DNA of 64,000 nt from Vibrio rotiferianus CAIM 577 = LMG 21460 (lineage in GTDB: Bacteria > Pseudomonadota > Gammaproteobacteria > Enterobacterales > Vibrionaceae), in NCBI RefSeq assembly GCF_002741985.1, contig NZ_APHW01000109.1:1-64000 (forward strand). Reading direction: 5' to 3'. Positions 26,657 through 35,244 of the stretch are shown one piece after another. Made by a program: the position numbers and the translations under genes. Below the pieces are notes generated by a model, which worked only from the letters and a program-made list of their open reading frames with translations, was not told the DNA's origin and searched no databases. How positions within the stretch are numbered: position 1 is the first letter of the stretch; every line of letters starts with the position of its first letter.

Positions 26657-26842
26657 CCCTAACCTAAACAAAGAAGCAACTTGTTAGCGCTTAGCAATTT
26701 CGGTGGTTCATTGTCAGAGCGTAAATCCGTTCAAACGTCACTGACTACTACCTAAACTTAGCCTCTTGTCTATCACGACAGAGCCAACCACGGCCTCGCA
26801 CTGTATTTGCATTTGGCCTTTTAATAGTGCCTGTCCTTGTTA
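26657..26842 (+). repeat. RAYT 3'-tail repeat copy H
   Basis: Starts CCTAACCTAAACAAAGAAGC, ends GTGCCTGTCCTTGTTA. The Imm11-like gene stops 33 bp further on. Diverged from C, so older. Confidence 0.8.
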
Positions 26843-26874
26843 TCTTGTTAATTTTTCTTTGACCAATGATTAAC

Positions 26875-27417
26875 CTAAAAATTTATTTCTTGGAAGTGTA
26901 AACCATTAAAAGATCCACATTTATCTTTAAACTCTTTCGTAACTATCGTGTAACCATTTTTCTCTTTAAGTCTAAAAATTGATGATGCCCCTACCTTTTC
27001 TGAATCAAGATACAGGTCAACTATTCTCATGGATTTAGTTCCACTTCTATATGTTTTGTACTTTATATTTGATTTATTTAAGTCAATACATTCATAACAA
27101 TTTACGACATGTATTGCTAAGAAGTTCCTATTCACATTGCCTTTATTATCTATGATACAAGCTGGAAAGGTTACAATTTCCTTTCCTAAAAGGCACCTAA
27201 ATTTTTCAACAAAGTTCTTGCTTACCAATTGTAAACCAAGCGTCGGAAGAATGTCATAGCAACCAATTTTCCCATCAATTTCTTCAATTTCATAAAGTAG
27301 CTCTTTATTTTCTGCCACCTTACCTTGCTGCGCGTCTACATAATCAACTTCGTTTCTATCTGAGTAGCTAAAGTAGATATCTTTATAATAAAATTCTGTC
27401 AAAATATAATACATCAT
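26875..27417 (-). CDS. Imm11 (DUF1629)-like immunity protein
   Basis: 180 residues with CYDILPTLGLQLVSKNFVEKF, SMRIVDLYLDSEKVG, SSIFRLKEKNGYTIVTKEF and GLHFQEINF, matching the pattern of the DUF1629/Imm11 family of immunity proteins (found beside nuclease-type toxin tips). It follows an AHH-like toxin remnant on the same strand, so the two are probably a former pair. MMYYIL start at 27417 or 27414. Confidence 0.75.
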   Translation of the reverse strand: MMYYILTEFYYKDIYFSYSDRNEVDYVDAQQGKVAENKELLYEIEEIDGKIGCYDILPTLGLQLVSKNFVEKFRCLLGKEIVTFPACIIDNKGNVNRNFLAIHVVNCYECIDLNKSNIKYKTYRSGTKSMRIVDLYLDSEKVGASSIFRLKEKNGYTIVTKEFKDKCGSFNGLHFQEINF

Positions 27418-27434
27418 TTATCTTCTGAAAATTT

Positions 27435-27762
27435 TTATGACTTAACCACATTTAGTTTTATTCTGTCTGAGATTTTGACGCGTATCGCGTCGTAAGTCAT
27501 TAACTGCATCATTATATTGTTGTTGATTCCATCCTTCTTCTTTTCCGATAGCTGATATTTAATCAAGCTCAGCCCTAATATCTTGATTGTACTGAGCGTG
27601 ATCCTTATTCCAGCCATTGTGGATGCTTCTAGTCGCGTGTACAGTTCGGTCTTTTGGCAAGTAAATTAAATTACTTGTACTATCAATATCAAAATCGGCA
27701 GACTTTAATGCTGAATGATTTTTAAGCGACCTTGGTATCACATGATGATTTTGGTCGGTAAT
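27435..27762 (-). pseudogene. AHH-like nuclease toxin tip, 5'-cut and frameshifted
   Basis: Reads ITDQNHHVIPRSLKNHSA, FDIDSTSNLIYLPKDR and RSIHNGWNKDHAQYNQDIRA, the HH plus H...H..Y pattern of AHH/HNH-type nuclease tips, then stops after AELD (27559-27561). Removing one T at about 27568 continues as AELDKYQLSEKKDGINNNI to LNVVKS at 27435. The 5' end is cut at 27762 by the REP end TTGAAGGGACAGGCACC. Nothing of the Rhs core is left, so it cannot be secreted. Confidence 0.7.
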
Positions 27763-27831
27763 TGAAGGGACAGGCACCACAAAGAATGCTGTATAAGCAT
27801 GTGACCTTTTTAGTGGTGCCTGTCCTTGTTA
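27762..27831 (+). repeat. REPIN-like element (M)
   Basis: Perfect inverted ends AAGGGACAGGCACCAC and GTGGTGCCTGTCCTT 70 bp apart, interior GCTGTATAAGCATGTGACC. It lies between a toxin remnant and an immunity remnant. The best small REPIN in the window. Confidence 0.85.
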
Positions 27832-27833
27832 AT

Positions 27834-27895
27834 TTCTCAGGTACTTGAATGGAGAAGACTGAATCAACGAATAAATCTTTTTTCCTAATAACCAT
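27834..27895 (-). pseudogene. Remnant of an immunity gene 5' end
   Basis: ATG at 27895 after AAGGAG, reading MVIRKKDLFVDSVFSIQVPE, then runs into REPIN M. About 20 codons. The rest is lost. Confidence 0.5.
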
Positions 27896-27930
27896 TATCA
27901 CCAAACTCCTTACTCACATGCTTTAGGTGG

Positions 27931-28091
27931 TTGGGGCTTGGCAATTCCTGCTGTTCATTGTCAGGGCGTAAATCCGCTCAAACGTCACTGGCTACTGCCT
28001 AGATTTAACCACTTTGCTATCGCAACAAGGACCAACCTAGGTGGCGCGCTGTATTAGCATGTGCGCTTTAGAGTGGTGCATGTCCTTGTTA
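27931..28091 (+). repeat. RAYT 3'-tail repeat copy I
   Basis: Starts TTGGGGCTTGGCAATTCCTG and ends GGTGCATGTCCTTGTTA. The immunity gene of the intact Rhs stops 6 bp further on (28098). It is the border of the array with the intact module. Confidence 0.8.
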
Positions 28092-28097
28092 TTCATA

Positions 28098-28511
28098 TTA
28101 CCTATCAACCCTAATGTAGTTTTTGTCCTTACGACAATCTGCTCCGAGTTTTTTCATCTTCCATATTTTTTTTGCTAGATCTCCGTTTTTGTCCATGAAT
28201 AAAGAAGCAATTTTAAGAGCCTCTTCGGAACGGTAGGTTTCAGGAGTAATTAGATACCAGCCATCTTTTAAAGATTCTACTTTTATTAGGTAACGCTTTT
28301 CTAGTCCTATGCGACCAGTCACTGAATCTATCTCTCTTGATGCTGAAATAATAGAAACGGAGACTACATTTCCGGGTTTTCTTCTACTACATATTGTTGC
28401 TTCGTTTCCATTTTTAGAAATTTTATGTTCCGTTAGTTCACCCAGTCTAGATTCAGACAAGATGTCCCAATGTCCATCTTCATCTGAAAAATATTCGAGC
28501 CACTCTTTCAT
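28098..28511 (-). CDS. Presumed immunity protein for the intact Rhs effector
   Basis: 137 residues starting MKEWLEYFSDEDGHWDILSE, basic in its C-terminal half (KKIWKMKKLGADCRKDKNY). No named family recognised. It starts 15 bp after the Rhs stop codon at 28527, the standard place for a cognate immunity gene. It is the only intact toxin/immunity pair of the Rhs type in the window. Confidence 0.7.
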   Translation of the reverse strand: MKEWLEYFSDEDGHWDILSESRLGELTEHKISKNGNEATICSRRKPGNVVSVSIISASREIDSVTGRIGLEKRYLIKVESLKDGWYLITPETYRSEEALKIASLFMDKNGDLAKKIWKMKKLGADCRKDKNYIRVDR

Positions 28512-28526
28512 AATTGTCTCTTAAAG

Positions 28527-31500
28527 TTAGTAATATAAATGAAAATTGTTTTTCGCAGTTGCTCCAAATCGCTTGCTCCAAACATTAAGATGTGGTCTTC
28601 TATCAAAATGGTGTCCAATGCTATGATCATAATAGCCAGAGCTTTTATCCGCCGAAATCTTACCAATAACTCGCTCCGATCGATTTTGTTTATGTGTATT
28701 AGATATATCTGTATAGTCTTTACGCCGCACTTTAGATGCATCAGATCCTAAATCACCTGCTATTTCAGATGCCGCATTTTTAGCAGCCCTTTTGTTTGGC
28801 ATTTTATAACCACCATCATCGAGCTTTTTACCACCATGTTTTTCTGCGATATGTCGAACTCTTTCATCCCTCTCCGGACACCCCGCCAACCCCAACGGAT
28901 CAACCCAATCCAGCGGGTTAAACACATACGCCTGTGGCCTTAACCCGCCCGCAAATCCTATCGGGTCCGGGCTTAGGTACTGGCCACTGTCTGCATCGTA
29001 ATAGCGATTAACGTTGTAGTACAGGCCGGATTCGCGGTCTTCTATTTGCCCTTGGTAACGCAGGTCACAGTATAGCTCATCATTCTGGGCGTTTTCTCTA
29101 AAACCATAATTAGGAAGCACATTTTTCTGTTGGTAATGTCCCCACAAAGCTTGCTCACCTTGCCAAACGACCTCGCCATTTTCGCTGCACAGCTCCTGTG
29201 GCGTGCCTGCGTGGTCTGTCACAATATAGTGCAACTGAGACGCTTGGTCTGCCTTGTGAGTCACCTGTGCGATTGGGCGGAAGGTTTCTGGCTCGTACAG
29301 GTATTCAGTTTCCTGAATGACGCTGCCATCGGCGGTCTTTTGGCTGTGCTGGACAATGTTTGCCCCATCCCACAAATACTCAGTGATTCGTTGGGTGCTT
29401 AAACACTCTTTTGCGACTCGCCTGCCCAACGGGTCATAACGGTAGCGGTACCGCCCACCATCGGGCAGTTCGATATGTGTGAGTCTGTCATCCCCATTCC
29501 AAACAAATCGGGTGGTTTTTGGTCGGAAGCCGTCTTTGTATTCGGTTTTCTCGACCACGCGACCACACATGTCGTAGTGATAACGGAATCGCCCTGTATC
29601 CAATACACGACCCGCCTTATCGTATTGGCGAGATTGGCGTTTTACTCGTGCGTCATCGAGCGAGACTACATTGCTTTCGCTATCACCGTATTCAGTCGCA
29701 AAGCCTTGTTGGTTTAGGTTGAGCTCACTGTCGTAACCAAACAAGTGTACAAAGCGTTGCTGGCTTTCCCACGTCTTTTGCTGGCGTTCGGCTTGAACTT
29801 GTCCATTAGCGTTTAAACTGAACCTAGATTGACCGCGTTTGGCATCGTCAATGCCCACCAGCCTATCGAGGGCATCGTATTGATACTGGCGTAAGCTATC
29901 ACCATTTGTGCCGAGCTGTTGCTCTAGCAGTAACCCTGTTTCACTCCATTGATGGTGAAGGCTGAACCCCTGCTCTGTAGCGCGGGTTTGCTCTTGCCCA
30001 CTGGGGTGATACGCAAATTGCAGCGGGGTATGCTCGCCTACAGACAGTTGCTGTAATTGGTGCTTAGTCCATTGATATTGTCGCGCGGTTTTGCTGCCTG
30101 ATGAACCAATACGACGGCCATGTTCGTCGTATTCATGAACGATTGGGGTGCCATTGAGGTTTTCTTCCAATAACAGCCCGGATTGGCTGTATGCAAAAGA
30201 CACCCATGCATCACCATTTTCGGTGTAGGTTAAGCGAGAGGCGGCATCATACTCATACCAAGCTTTAGCCAATTGTTGCTCGTTGTGATCGAGCGTCACC
30301 GTCTCGAGTAGTTTTCCTGAAGGATCGTAGCTGTGACTGTGCTGCACACCATCTGGCTTGATATGGCGATTCAATCGACCTGCTGCATCATACTGATAGT
30401 GGTCGACACGGGCATCATAGTGGTGTTCAGCAGCCACTCGTCCACCTTTATCGAAGTCGTAGTACCACTTTTGACCATGGCTGTTGGTGACGCCGGCAAA
30501 CTCGGCTTCCGCGTTATAGTGATATTGTGTCACAGCGCCAAGTGGGTCAACCACCTTAGATAGCTTGTCGAAAGGCCCATAATTGAAATGTTGGCTATTG
30601 CCAAGCGCGTCTGTCGCTTTGGTAAGGTTGCCTTCAATATCGTACTCAAAGTGGGCGTAAGTACCATCTTCATACTGAATTCGGCAGGGGTGCTTGCTGT
30701 TCTTCTCGTAAACCCATTCACGCACTTGCTTATTGTCTGTCACGCGCTTGATAAGACGGCCTTGTTTGTCGTAGAACAAGTCCATACCGTAACCGACAGG
30801 CGGCTCAACCCGTGCCAACAAGCCATTGCTATAGTAAGAGTAATTGGTTATTGAACCGTCAGGCCCTGTTACGGTCGCACGCTGACCAAACTCGGTATAG
30901 CTAATTTGGGTTTGGCGCGCTTCTGGATCCGTAATAGCAGTTACGTCACCAAACGTGTTGTATTCATAAGACCAAAGCGCACCCATTGGGTTTGTGTAGC
31001 ACAGCAACCAACCTTGTTCGTTGTACTCATAGGCGTGTTCTGCACCATTTGGCTCGATGGCACTGGTTACGTTACCCCAATCGTCGTAGGTGTATTGAAC
31101 GGTTTCGCCAAGTGCGTTCTCTTGGCTAATCAGAAGATCGTCTTGCCAAACACTTTTGGTTGGATTGCCATATTCATCAACAATTTGCAGAGGTCTGTTT
31201 TGATCATCAAGGTGAAGGGCTTGGGTGCCACCGAATGCAGTGTGATAGTAATGGACTCGGTTTTCATCATCGTAGGTGATCCCATCATCCCAGTAGCCGC
31301 CAGAGCATCGTGTCGCAATGGAGCGACCCTTATCGTCATAATCGTGCTCTACCCAGGTTTGAGAAAGATCATTCCAGCGCGTTAAGTAACCTTCTTTACT
31401 GTATTGATAGTCAAAACTGCGTCCTGCATCCGCACGGACAGACAGTAAAAATCCATTTTTGTCATAGCTGTATCGCGCAAGCACAACCGTTGGCGTTTTA

Positions 31501-33353
31501 TCTGCTTCACATAGCGTGAGTGTTTGAATTCGATTTCTTTGCGTTTCAACTTGGATTAGCCGCCCATCGCAAAGTACCACCCACTTTAAACAACCACGAT
31601 CGTATACAAACTGTGTAGCATTTCCATACGCATCTTGCTGTTTAGTAAGGCGTAGTGTCGTGCCGACTGCATATTCAAAATGATACTCAAGGCCGTTCTT
31701 GTTTTTTAAGAATAAATCACCATGTTCACCGCGATGTAATCGCCATTGCGGCATTAGATCTGAACGAGTCGGTGAACCTTGATAAGGTGCGTCAAAAAAG
31801 GCTATTGAATAGTCTTTATCTATAAATTTAACGATTGAGCCTTCAACCGTTAGGCTTATATCCCAATTGCTGCGCCAGAGTTTACCTAGTAGACCTGTTT
31901 CCCTCTCTCCTGCTGATTGATAGTATCTTTCTTGCTGAAGGGGTAACCTTGCTGGAACAACAAAGTCTTCTCGGATCTCGTAAGTTTTACCGGTCAACAA
32001 GTCAACTGGGTCACTGCCTGCACATTGTTTATTCGTAGGCTGGCAGCTTTCTTTTGACTTAGCTCCTTCCTCTGCATCTGGGCCTTTCGTGCCATCACCT
32101 TTCTCTGACTGTCTTTTGCTTGGGTCAGATTTACTTGCGTTAGCACTGTCTGGTGTTGGCTTGGTGTTTTTAGGTGCTGCAGTTCCTGGAATTCGCGTTG
32201 ATACAAGTTTTGTGAACTCATCAATTTTGCCACGCATCCAATCGATGGACTTTTTGATCTTTTTCTTTAAATCCTTCATCGCTTTAATGAAGAACGCAAA
32301 CTCGCTTTTCATCATTAAAACAATCCAGTTGCTATTCGCTGAATCCTTAAGAACTTTGGTCAAACCGTTAATGATGTTGTTAAGCAGGACATCCGCTTCA
32401 GCAGCCACCTCATCGAGCTTGTCGCCAAAACTCATTAAGTACTTAACAATGTTACCGTTTGACAGGCTGCGAATTTTTTTTATCGCTAGCTGTATAACAC
32501 CCGGATCGGCTTTTTTGAGCGTATCCAGGATCGTTAAACCAATTTTTTTACCGGCATCGCCCAAACCTGGGACAAAACCCAACGAAATAAGCGCACCTTC
32601 CGCCCAGTGCCACTCATCAAGATTTTTACCTTCATAAGTTTTCCAGCCCCAGCCGCCAAGGTCGTAGAGATCCATCGCCTGCCCGACTACCGGCACAAAG
32701 CCAAGCGCAACTTCGCAGAATAAGATCAATGCTTCGTTGTCTTTCGCTTGTCCTGCAACTTCACCCGCTAAGCCACAATGTGCACGGTTTACGGCTTCTT
32801 TTAGCGAGGTTGGCCCGTCGTTAATCTCTTCATGGAGTTCCCAGAATCGCTTATACGCTTCTTCATATCCGTCTGGAGCAACGCCAAACATCGACATGAT
32901 ACCCACACCATCAACGTCAACTTCATCTTCGTCGCTGTCGTCTGCATCGTAAGTGAGGTAACCTTTTCTATTTAAAATAGTATAAAGCGCAAAGTACTCA
33001 CCTGTGATGGCGGCATATTCTGGGTTAGTTTGCAGAGCAGGGTTATTTGTCAGTACGTCCTTTGGCTCATAAGCATCGGTGCCTTCTCCCAAAAACAACT
33101 CATAGCCACCACAAGGCATATTGATAACTTTTAGTAAGCCGTTTTCATCTGTTTGCCCGGTCGTTTCGCCTTTCTTGCTGTCAACTAGGGTATAAGGCGC
33201 TTCTTTTATCGGGCTATCGTCGTCATAATGACAACGTACAAATACTTCACAATTGCACTCTTTGCAGTTGCCTTCTTTGACATTGTCCGTAGAGAAATTA
33301 AGCTCAGCGGCTTGCGCACTACTCATTAGCTCCGTGTGCTTATTCTGGCTCAT
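28527..33353 (-). CDS. Rhs T6SS effector with polymorphic toxin tip
   Basis: 1608 residues. The N-terminus (about 1-530) has a cysteine cluster CKECNCEVFVRC, a hydrophobic segment FVPVVGQAMDLYDLGGWG and a Lys/Asp-rich linker; there is no PAAR domain. DPVDLLTGKTYEIREDFVVP opens the Rhs/YD-repeat cage (about 530-1490), which ends in DPIGFAGGLRPQAYVFNPLD and VDPLGLAG, the conserved core end where Rhs proteins cleave themselves. The tip (about 117 residues) reads CPERDERVRHIAEKHGGKKL to GYYDHSIGHHFDRRPHLNVW and FHLYY; the GHHFDR..H cluster suggests a metal-dependent nuclease, but I cannot name it. It overlaps the second DUF4123 gene by 4 bp (ATGA). It probably rides on VgrG with a DUF4123 adaptor. 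Confidence 0.9.
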   Translation of the reverse strand: MSQNKHTELMSSAQAAELNFSTDNVKEGNCKECNCEVFVRCHYDDDSPIKEAPYTLVDSKKGETTGQTDENGLLKVINMPCGGYELFLGEGTDAYEPKDVLTNNPALQTNPEYAAITGEYFALYTILNRKGYLTYDADDSDEDEVDVDGVGIMSMFGVAPDGYEEAYKRFWELHEEINDGPTSLKEAVNRAHCGLAGEVAGQAKDNEALILFCEVALGFVPVVGQAMDLYDLGGWGWKTYEGKNLDEWHWAEGALISLGFVPGLGDAGKKIGLTILDTLKKADPGVIQLAIKKIRSLSNGNIVKYLMSFGDKLDEVAAEADVLLNNIINGLTKVLKDSANSNWIVLMMKSEFAFFIKAMKDLKKKIKKSIDWMRGKIDEFTKLVSTRIPGTAAPKNTKPTPDSANASKSDPSKRQSEKGDGTKGPDAEEGAKSKESCQPTNKQCAGSDPVDLLTGKTYEIREDFVVPARLPLQQERYYQSAGERETGLLGKLWRSNWDISLTVEGSIVKFIDKDYSIAFFDAPYQGSPTRSDLMPQWRLHRGEHGDLFLKNKNGLEYHFEYAVGTTLRLTKQQDAYGNATQFVYDRGCLKWVVLCDGRLIQVETQRNRIQTLTLCEADKTPTVVLARYSYDKNGFLLSVRADAGRSFDYQYSKEGYLTRWNDLSQTWVEHDYDDKGRSIATRCSGGYWDDGITYDDENRVHYYHTAFGGTQALHLDDQNRPLQIVDEYGNPTKSVWQDDLLISQENALGETVQYTYDDWGNVTSAIEPNGAEHAYEYNEQGWLLCYTNPMGALWSYEYNTFGDVTAITDPEARQTQISYTEFGQRATVTGPDGSITNYSYYSNGLLARVEPPVGYGMDLFYDKQGRLIKRVTDNKQVREWVYEKNSKHPCRIQYEDGTYAHFEYDIEGNLTKATDALGNSQHFNYGPFDKLSKVVDPLGAVTQYHYNAEAEFAGVTNSHGQKWYYDFDKGGRVAAEHHYDARVDHYQYDAAGRLNRHIKPDGVQHSHSYDPSGKLLETVTLDHNEQQLAKAWYEYDAASRLTYTENGDAWVSFAYSQSGLLLEENLNGTPIVHEYDEHGRRIGSSGSKTARQYQWTKHQLQQLSVGEHTPLQFAYHPSGQEQTRATEQGFSLHHQWSETGLLLEQQLGTNGDSLRQYQYDALDRLVGIDDAKRGQSRFSLNANGQVQAERQQKTWESQQRFVHLFGYDSELNLNQQGFATEYGDSESNVVSLDDARVKRQSRQYDKAGRVLDTGRFRYHYDMCGRVVEKTEYKDGFRPKTTRFVWNGDDRLTHIELPDGGRYRYRYDPLGRRVAKECLSTQRITEYLWDGANIVQHSQKTADGSVIQETEYLYEPETFRPIAQVTHKADQASQLHYIVTDHAGTPQELCSENGEVVWQGEQALWGHYQQKNVLPNYGFRENAQNDELYCDLRYQGQIEDRESGLYYNVNRYYDADSGQYLSPDPIGFAGGLRPQAYVFNPLDWVDPLGLAGCPERDERVRHIAEKHGGKKLDDGGYKMPNKRAAKNAASEIAGDLGSDASKVRRKDYTDISNTHKQNRSERVIGKISADKSSGYYDHSIGHHFDRRPHLNVWSKRFGATAKNNFHLYY

Positions 33354-34261
33354 GATGTCGACGACTCCTCGTTTAATTGTTTCAATGCTTGAGCAAATAG
33401 CTGGTCCATGTGACTTTTTTTACCTTGGTGGCTTGGCTTACTCAGCACTTCTTTTGCCCAAGAGGTATCAATAAAATCTTTCCCCATTACGACAGAGAGA
33501 CTTAAATAACGCACCACATCGTTAGGTTGCTCAAACCCGTAATCTCTTGCTTGTTTGGTTTGCTGCGACAAAAATGCTTTCCACTCATCCTCACTCCAGT
33601 TGTGAGTATCCTGATGATGTTGCTGCAAGTGCTCACGATATTTTTGGTGTTGATGTCGGTCAGCCCAGTTAGACAAACCAAGGTATTGCTCATCCGTAAG
33701 TTGAATGGGCGTTTTTACAAGCACCTCTGGATTCATGTCTCCGGTAAGGTTACTCATGAATGCTGATTCATCTTTGGCCTCCCAATAGCAGAGCGATTGG
33801 ATTGGTCCTTTTAACTCGGTCTGTTTCTCCGCAGCTGTCGCATTCCACAAGACATGGAAAATGCTCCAGTCATTGATCCGCAGTATCGCCACTTCCTGCT
33901 CGGGAGCTTGCGCCAATGACCAAGTTCGTAAATGACTGAGCAATATCTCTTGTTGTCTGTCTAACGTCTCATCATGAAAAGCTTCATTAATCTGAATTGC
34001 CATTCCCCAGTTTGACTTATGGGTAATGTTTTCATCTAGCCAGTCAATGGAATGCATTGGTATCAAGTAAGGTGAAATTGAGGCGTGAACTTCGCCCATT
34101 TCATCCCAGTACAATCGACTTTGAGGTTGAGGTGCAGGGATAAAGTTCAACACGTCCGAATTTATGGCTGAATCGACTAAAAGCCACCAGCCTTTTTGTT
34201 TTGCGCTCTCTTGCCACTCTTGGCGCGAAACTTCTGCAATATTTGGCCATTGATTCATCAT
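33350..34261 (-). CDS. DUF4123 effector chaperone (second copy)
   Basis: 303 residues: WWLLVDSAINSDVLNF, SPYLIPM, WGMAIQ and ILRINDWSIFHVLWNATAAE are the DUF4123 pattern; this family loads specific effectors onto VgrG. ATG at 34261 or 34258; both overlap the first DUF4123 gene's stop (TCATGATG). It overlaps rhs by 4 bp at the other end, so it is probably the Rhs adaptor. Confidence 0.85.
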   Translation of the reverse strand: MMNQWPNIAEVSRQEWQESAKQKGWWLLVDSAINSDVLNFIPAPQPQSRLYWDEMGEVHASISPYLIPMHSIDWLDENITHKSNWGMAIQINEAFHDETLDRQQEILLSHLRTWSLAQAPEQEVAILRINDWSIFHVLWNATAAEKQTELKGPIQSLCYWEAKDESAFMSNLTGDMNPEVLVKTPIQLTDEQYLGLSNWADRHQHQKYREHLQQHHQDTHNWSEDEWKAFLSQQTKQARDYGFEQPNDVVRYLSLSVVMGKDFIDTSWAKEVLSKPSHQGKKSHMDQLFAQALKQLNEESSTS

Positions 34262-35220
34262 GACTCGAAACCTGCTTTTCCTTCCATGCCTAGCCAACCT
34301 TCTGTTCGATAATTCATGAGTTCTTCGCTGCGACCTTGGTATTTTTCGTCAAACTTGCCAATTGCATTTCTCAATGAGTGATGGGCTAACAAATCATAAA
34401 AATCTGGGTGTTCATCGAACTTGTCACCCAAATAAAACCGATACAAGGCAAAAGTTTCCCTTCCGAGAGCATCAGTATCTGGGTACTTTTGTGCTGCAAG
34501 CTCTAGCCCTTCGTTGAATCGGATGGCGACATTTTCTCTTGGTAGCAACCATGCATAATTCGGTGCGAGTTTGTTATGCAGAGAATCAATCAGCGAGTCC
34601 AACCTCTCTGGATAGAAAAACAGACTGTACTGGCTAGGAGTCAACTTGACTGGGTAGGTCATCGATTGTTGGTTTAGCTCTTCCGTCGACTCACCCGCTA
34701 CTTCTCCACTAATAACTGCGCAGAGGTGTGGCTTATCCTCGTTAAGACAAGGTGTGTAAAGCTGGTAATGTTCACCTTTAAAAGCTTGTTTTTGGATATC
34801 TGTTAAGACTGAGTAAAAAGAGGCAATAACCATCGGATCATAGAAACGTAATAACGCTTCTTGCCCGTCTGGATAAAGCACAGACAACCAATTTCGCCAA
34901 TGCTGATAAATTTGTTTTAAGCAGCCGTTATAGCGACCAACGACTCCGAGTCGTTCATAATGTTCGGTATAGTCGTTCAACCAATACAATAAGCTTTCAC
35001 CAGGGTTACCATCAGCAATGGTAATCAATACCGGAGATGCATCTTGATACTGCATATACTGACTGTCTTGCCATAAGTAACACCACTCGACATCAGAGCG
35101 CAGCCTCATCGTTTGCCAAAACTCATTCGCTTCAGGGTGCTGCACTTGATCGAAAATGACATACAGCGTGCCCTCTTCCGTTTCGGAGAGAACTTCAAAA
35201 ATCGACTTTAAGTTATCCAC
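34258..35220 (-). CDS. DUF4123 effector chaperone (first copy)
   Basis: 320 residues with GTLYVIFDQVQHPEANEFW, ASPVLITIADGNPGESLLYW and PDGQEALLRFYDPMVIASFY, typical of DUF4123. It lies 24 bp after the third ankyrin gene. Two different adaptors in a row suggest one for the lipase or Rhs N-terminus and the other for the second effector. The two DUF4123 proteins are not close copies. Confidence 0.85.
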   Translation of the reverse strand: MDNLKSIFEVLSETEEGTLYVIFDQVQHPEANEFWQTMRLRSDVEWCYLWQDSQYMQYQDASPVLITIADGNPGESLLYWLNDYTEHYERLGVVGRYNGCLKQIYQHWRNWLSVLYPDGQEALLRFYDPMVIASFYSVLTDIQKQAFKGEHYQLYTPCLNEDKPHLCAVISGEVAGESTEELNQQSMTYPVKLTPSQYSLFFYPERLDSLIDSLHNKLAPNYAWLLPRENVAIRFNEGLELAAQKYPDTDALGRETFALYRFYLGDKFDEHPDFYDLLAHHSLRNAIGKFDEKYQGRSEELMNYRTEGWLGMEGKAGFES

Positions 35221-35244
35221 TTACCAACACCCTTTAAGCAACGT

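Noticed and set aside
15793..28100. CRISPR array
   Set aside because: The repeats are long, uneven and separated by genes of very different length; there are no cas genes and no regular spacers.
15793..28100. Vibrio superintegron cassettes with attC sites
   Set aside because: The repeats end in TTGAAGGGACAG/CCTGTCCTTGTTA and are tied to a RAYT gene; no attC-like core sites or integrase gene were seen.
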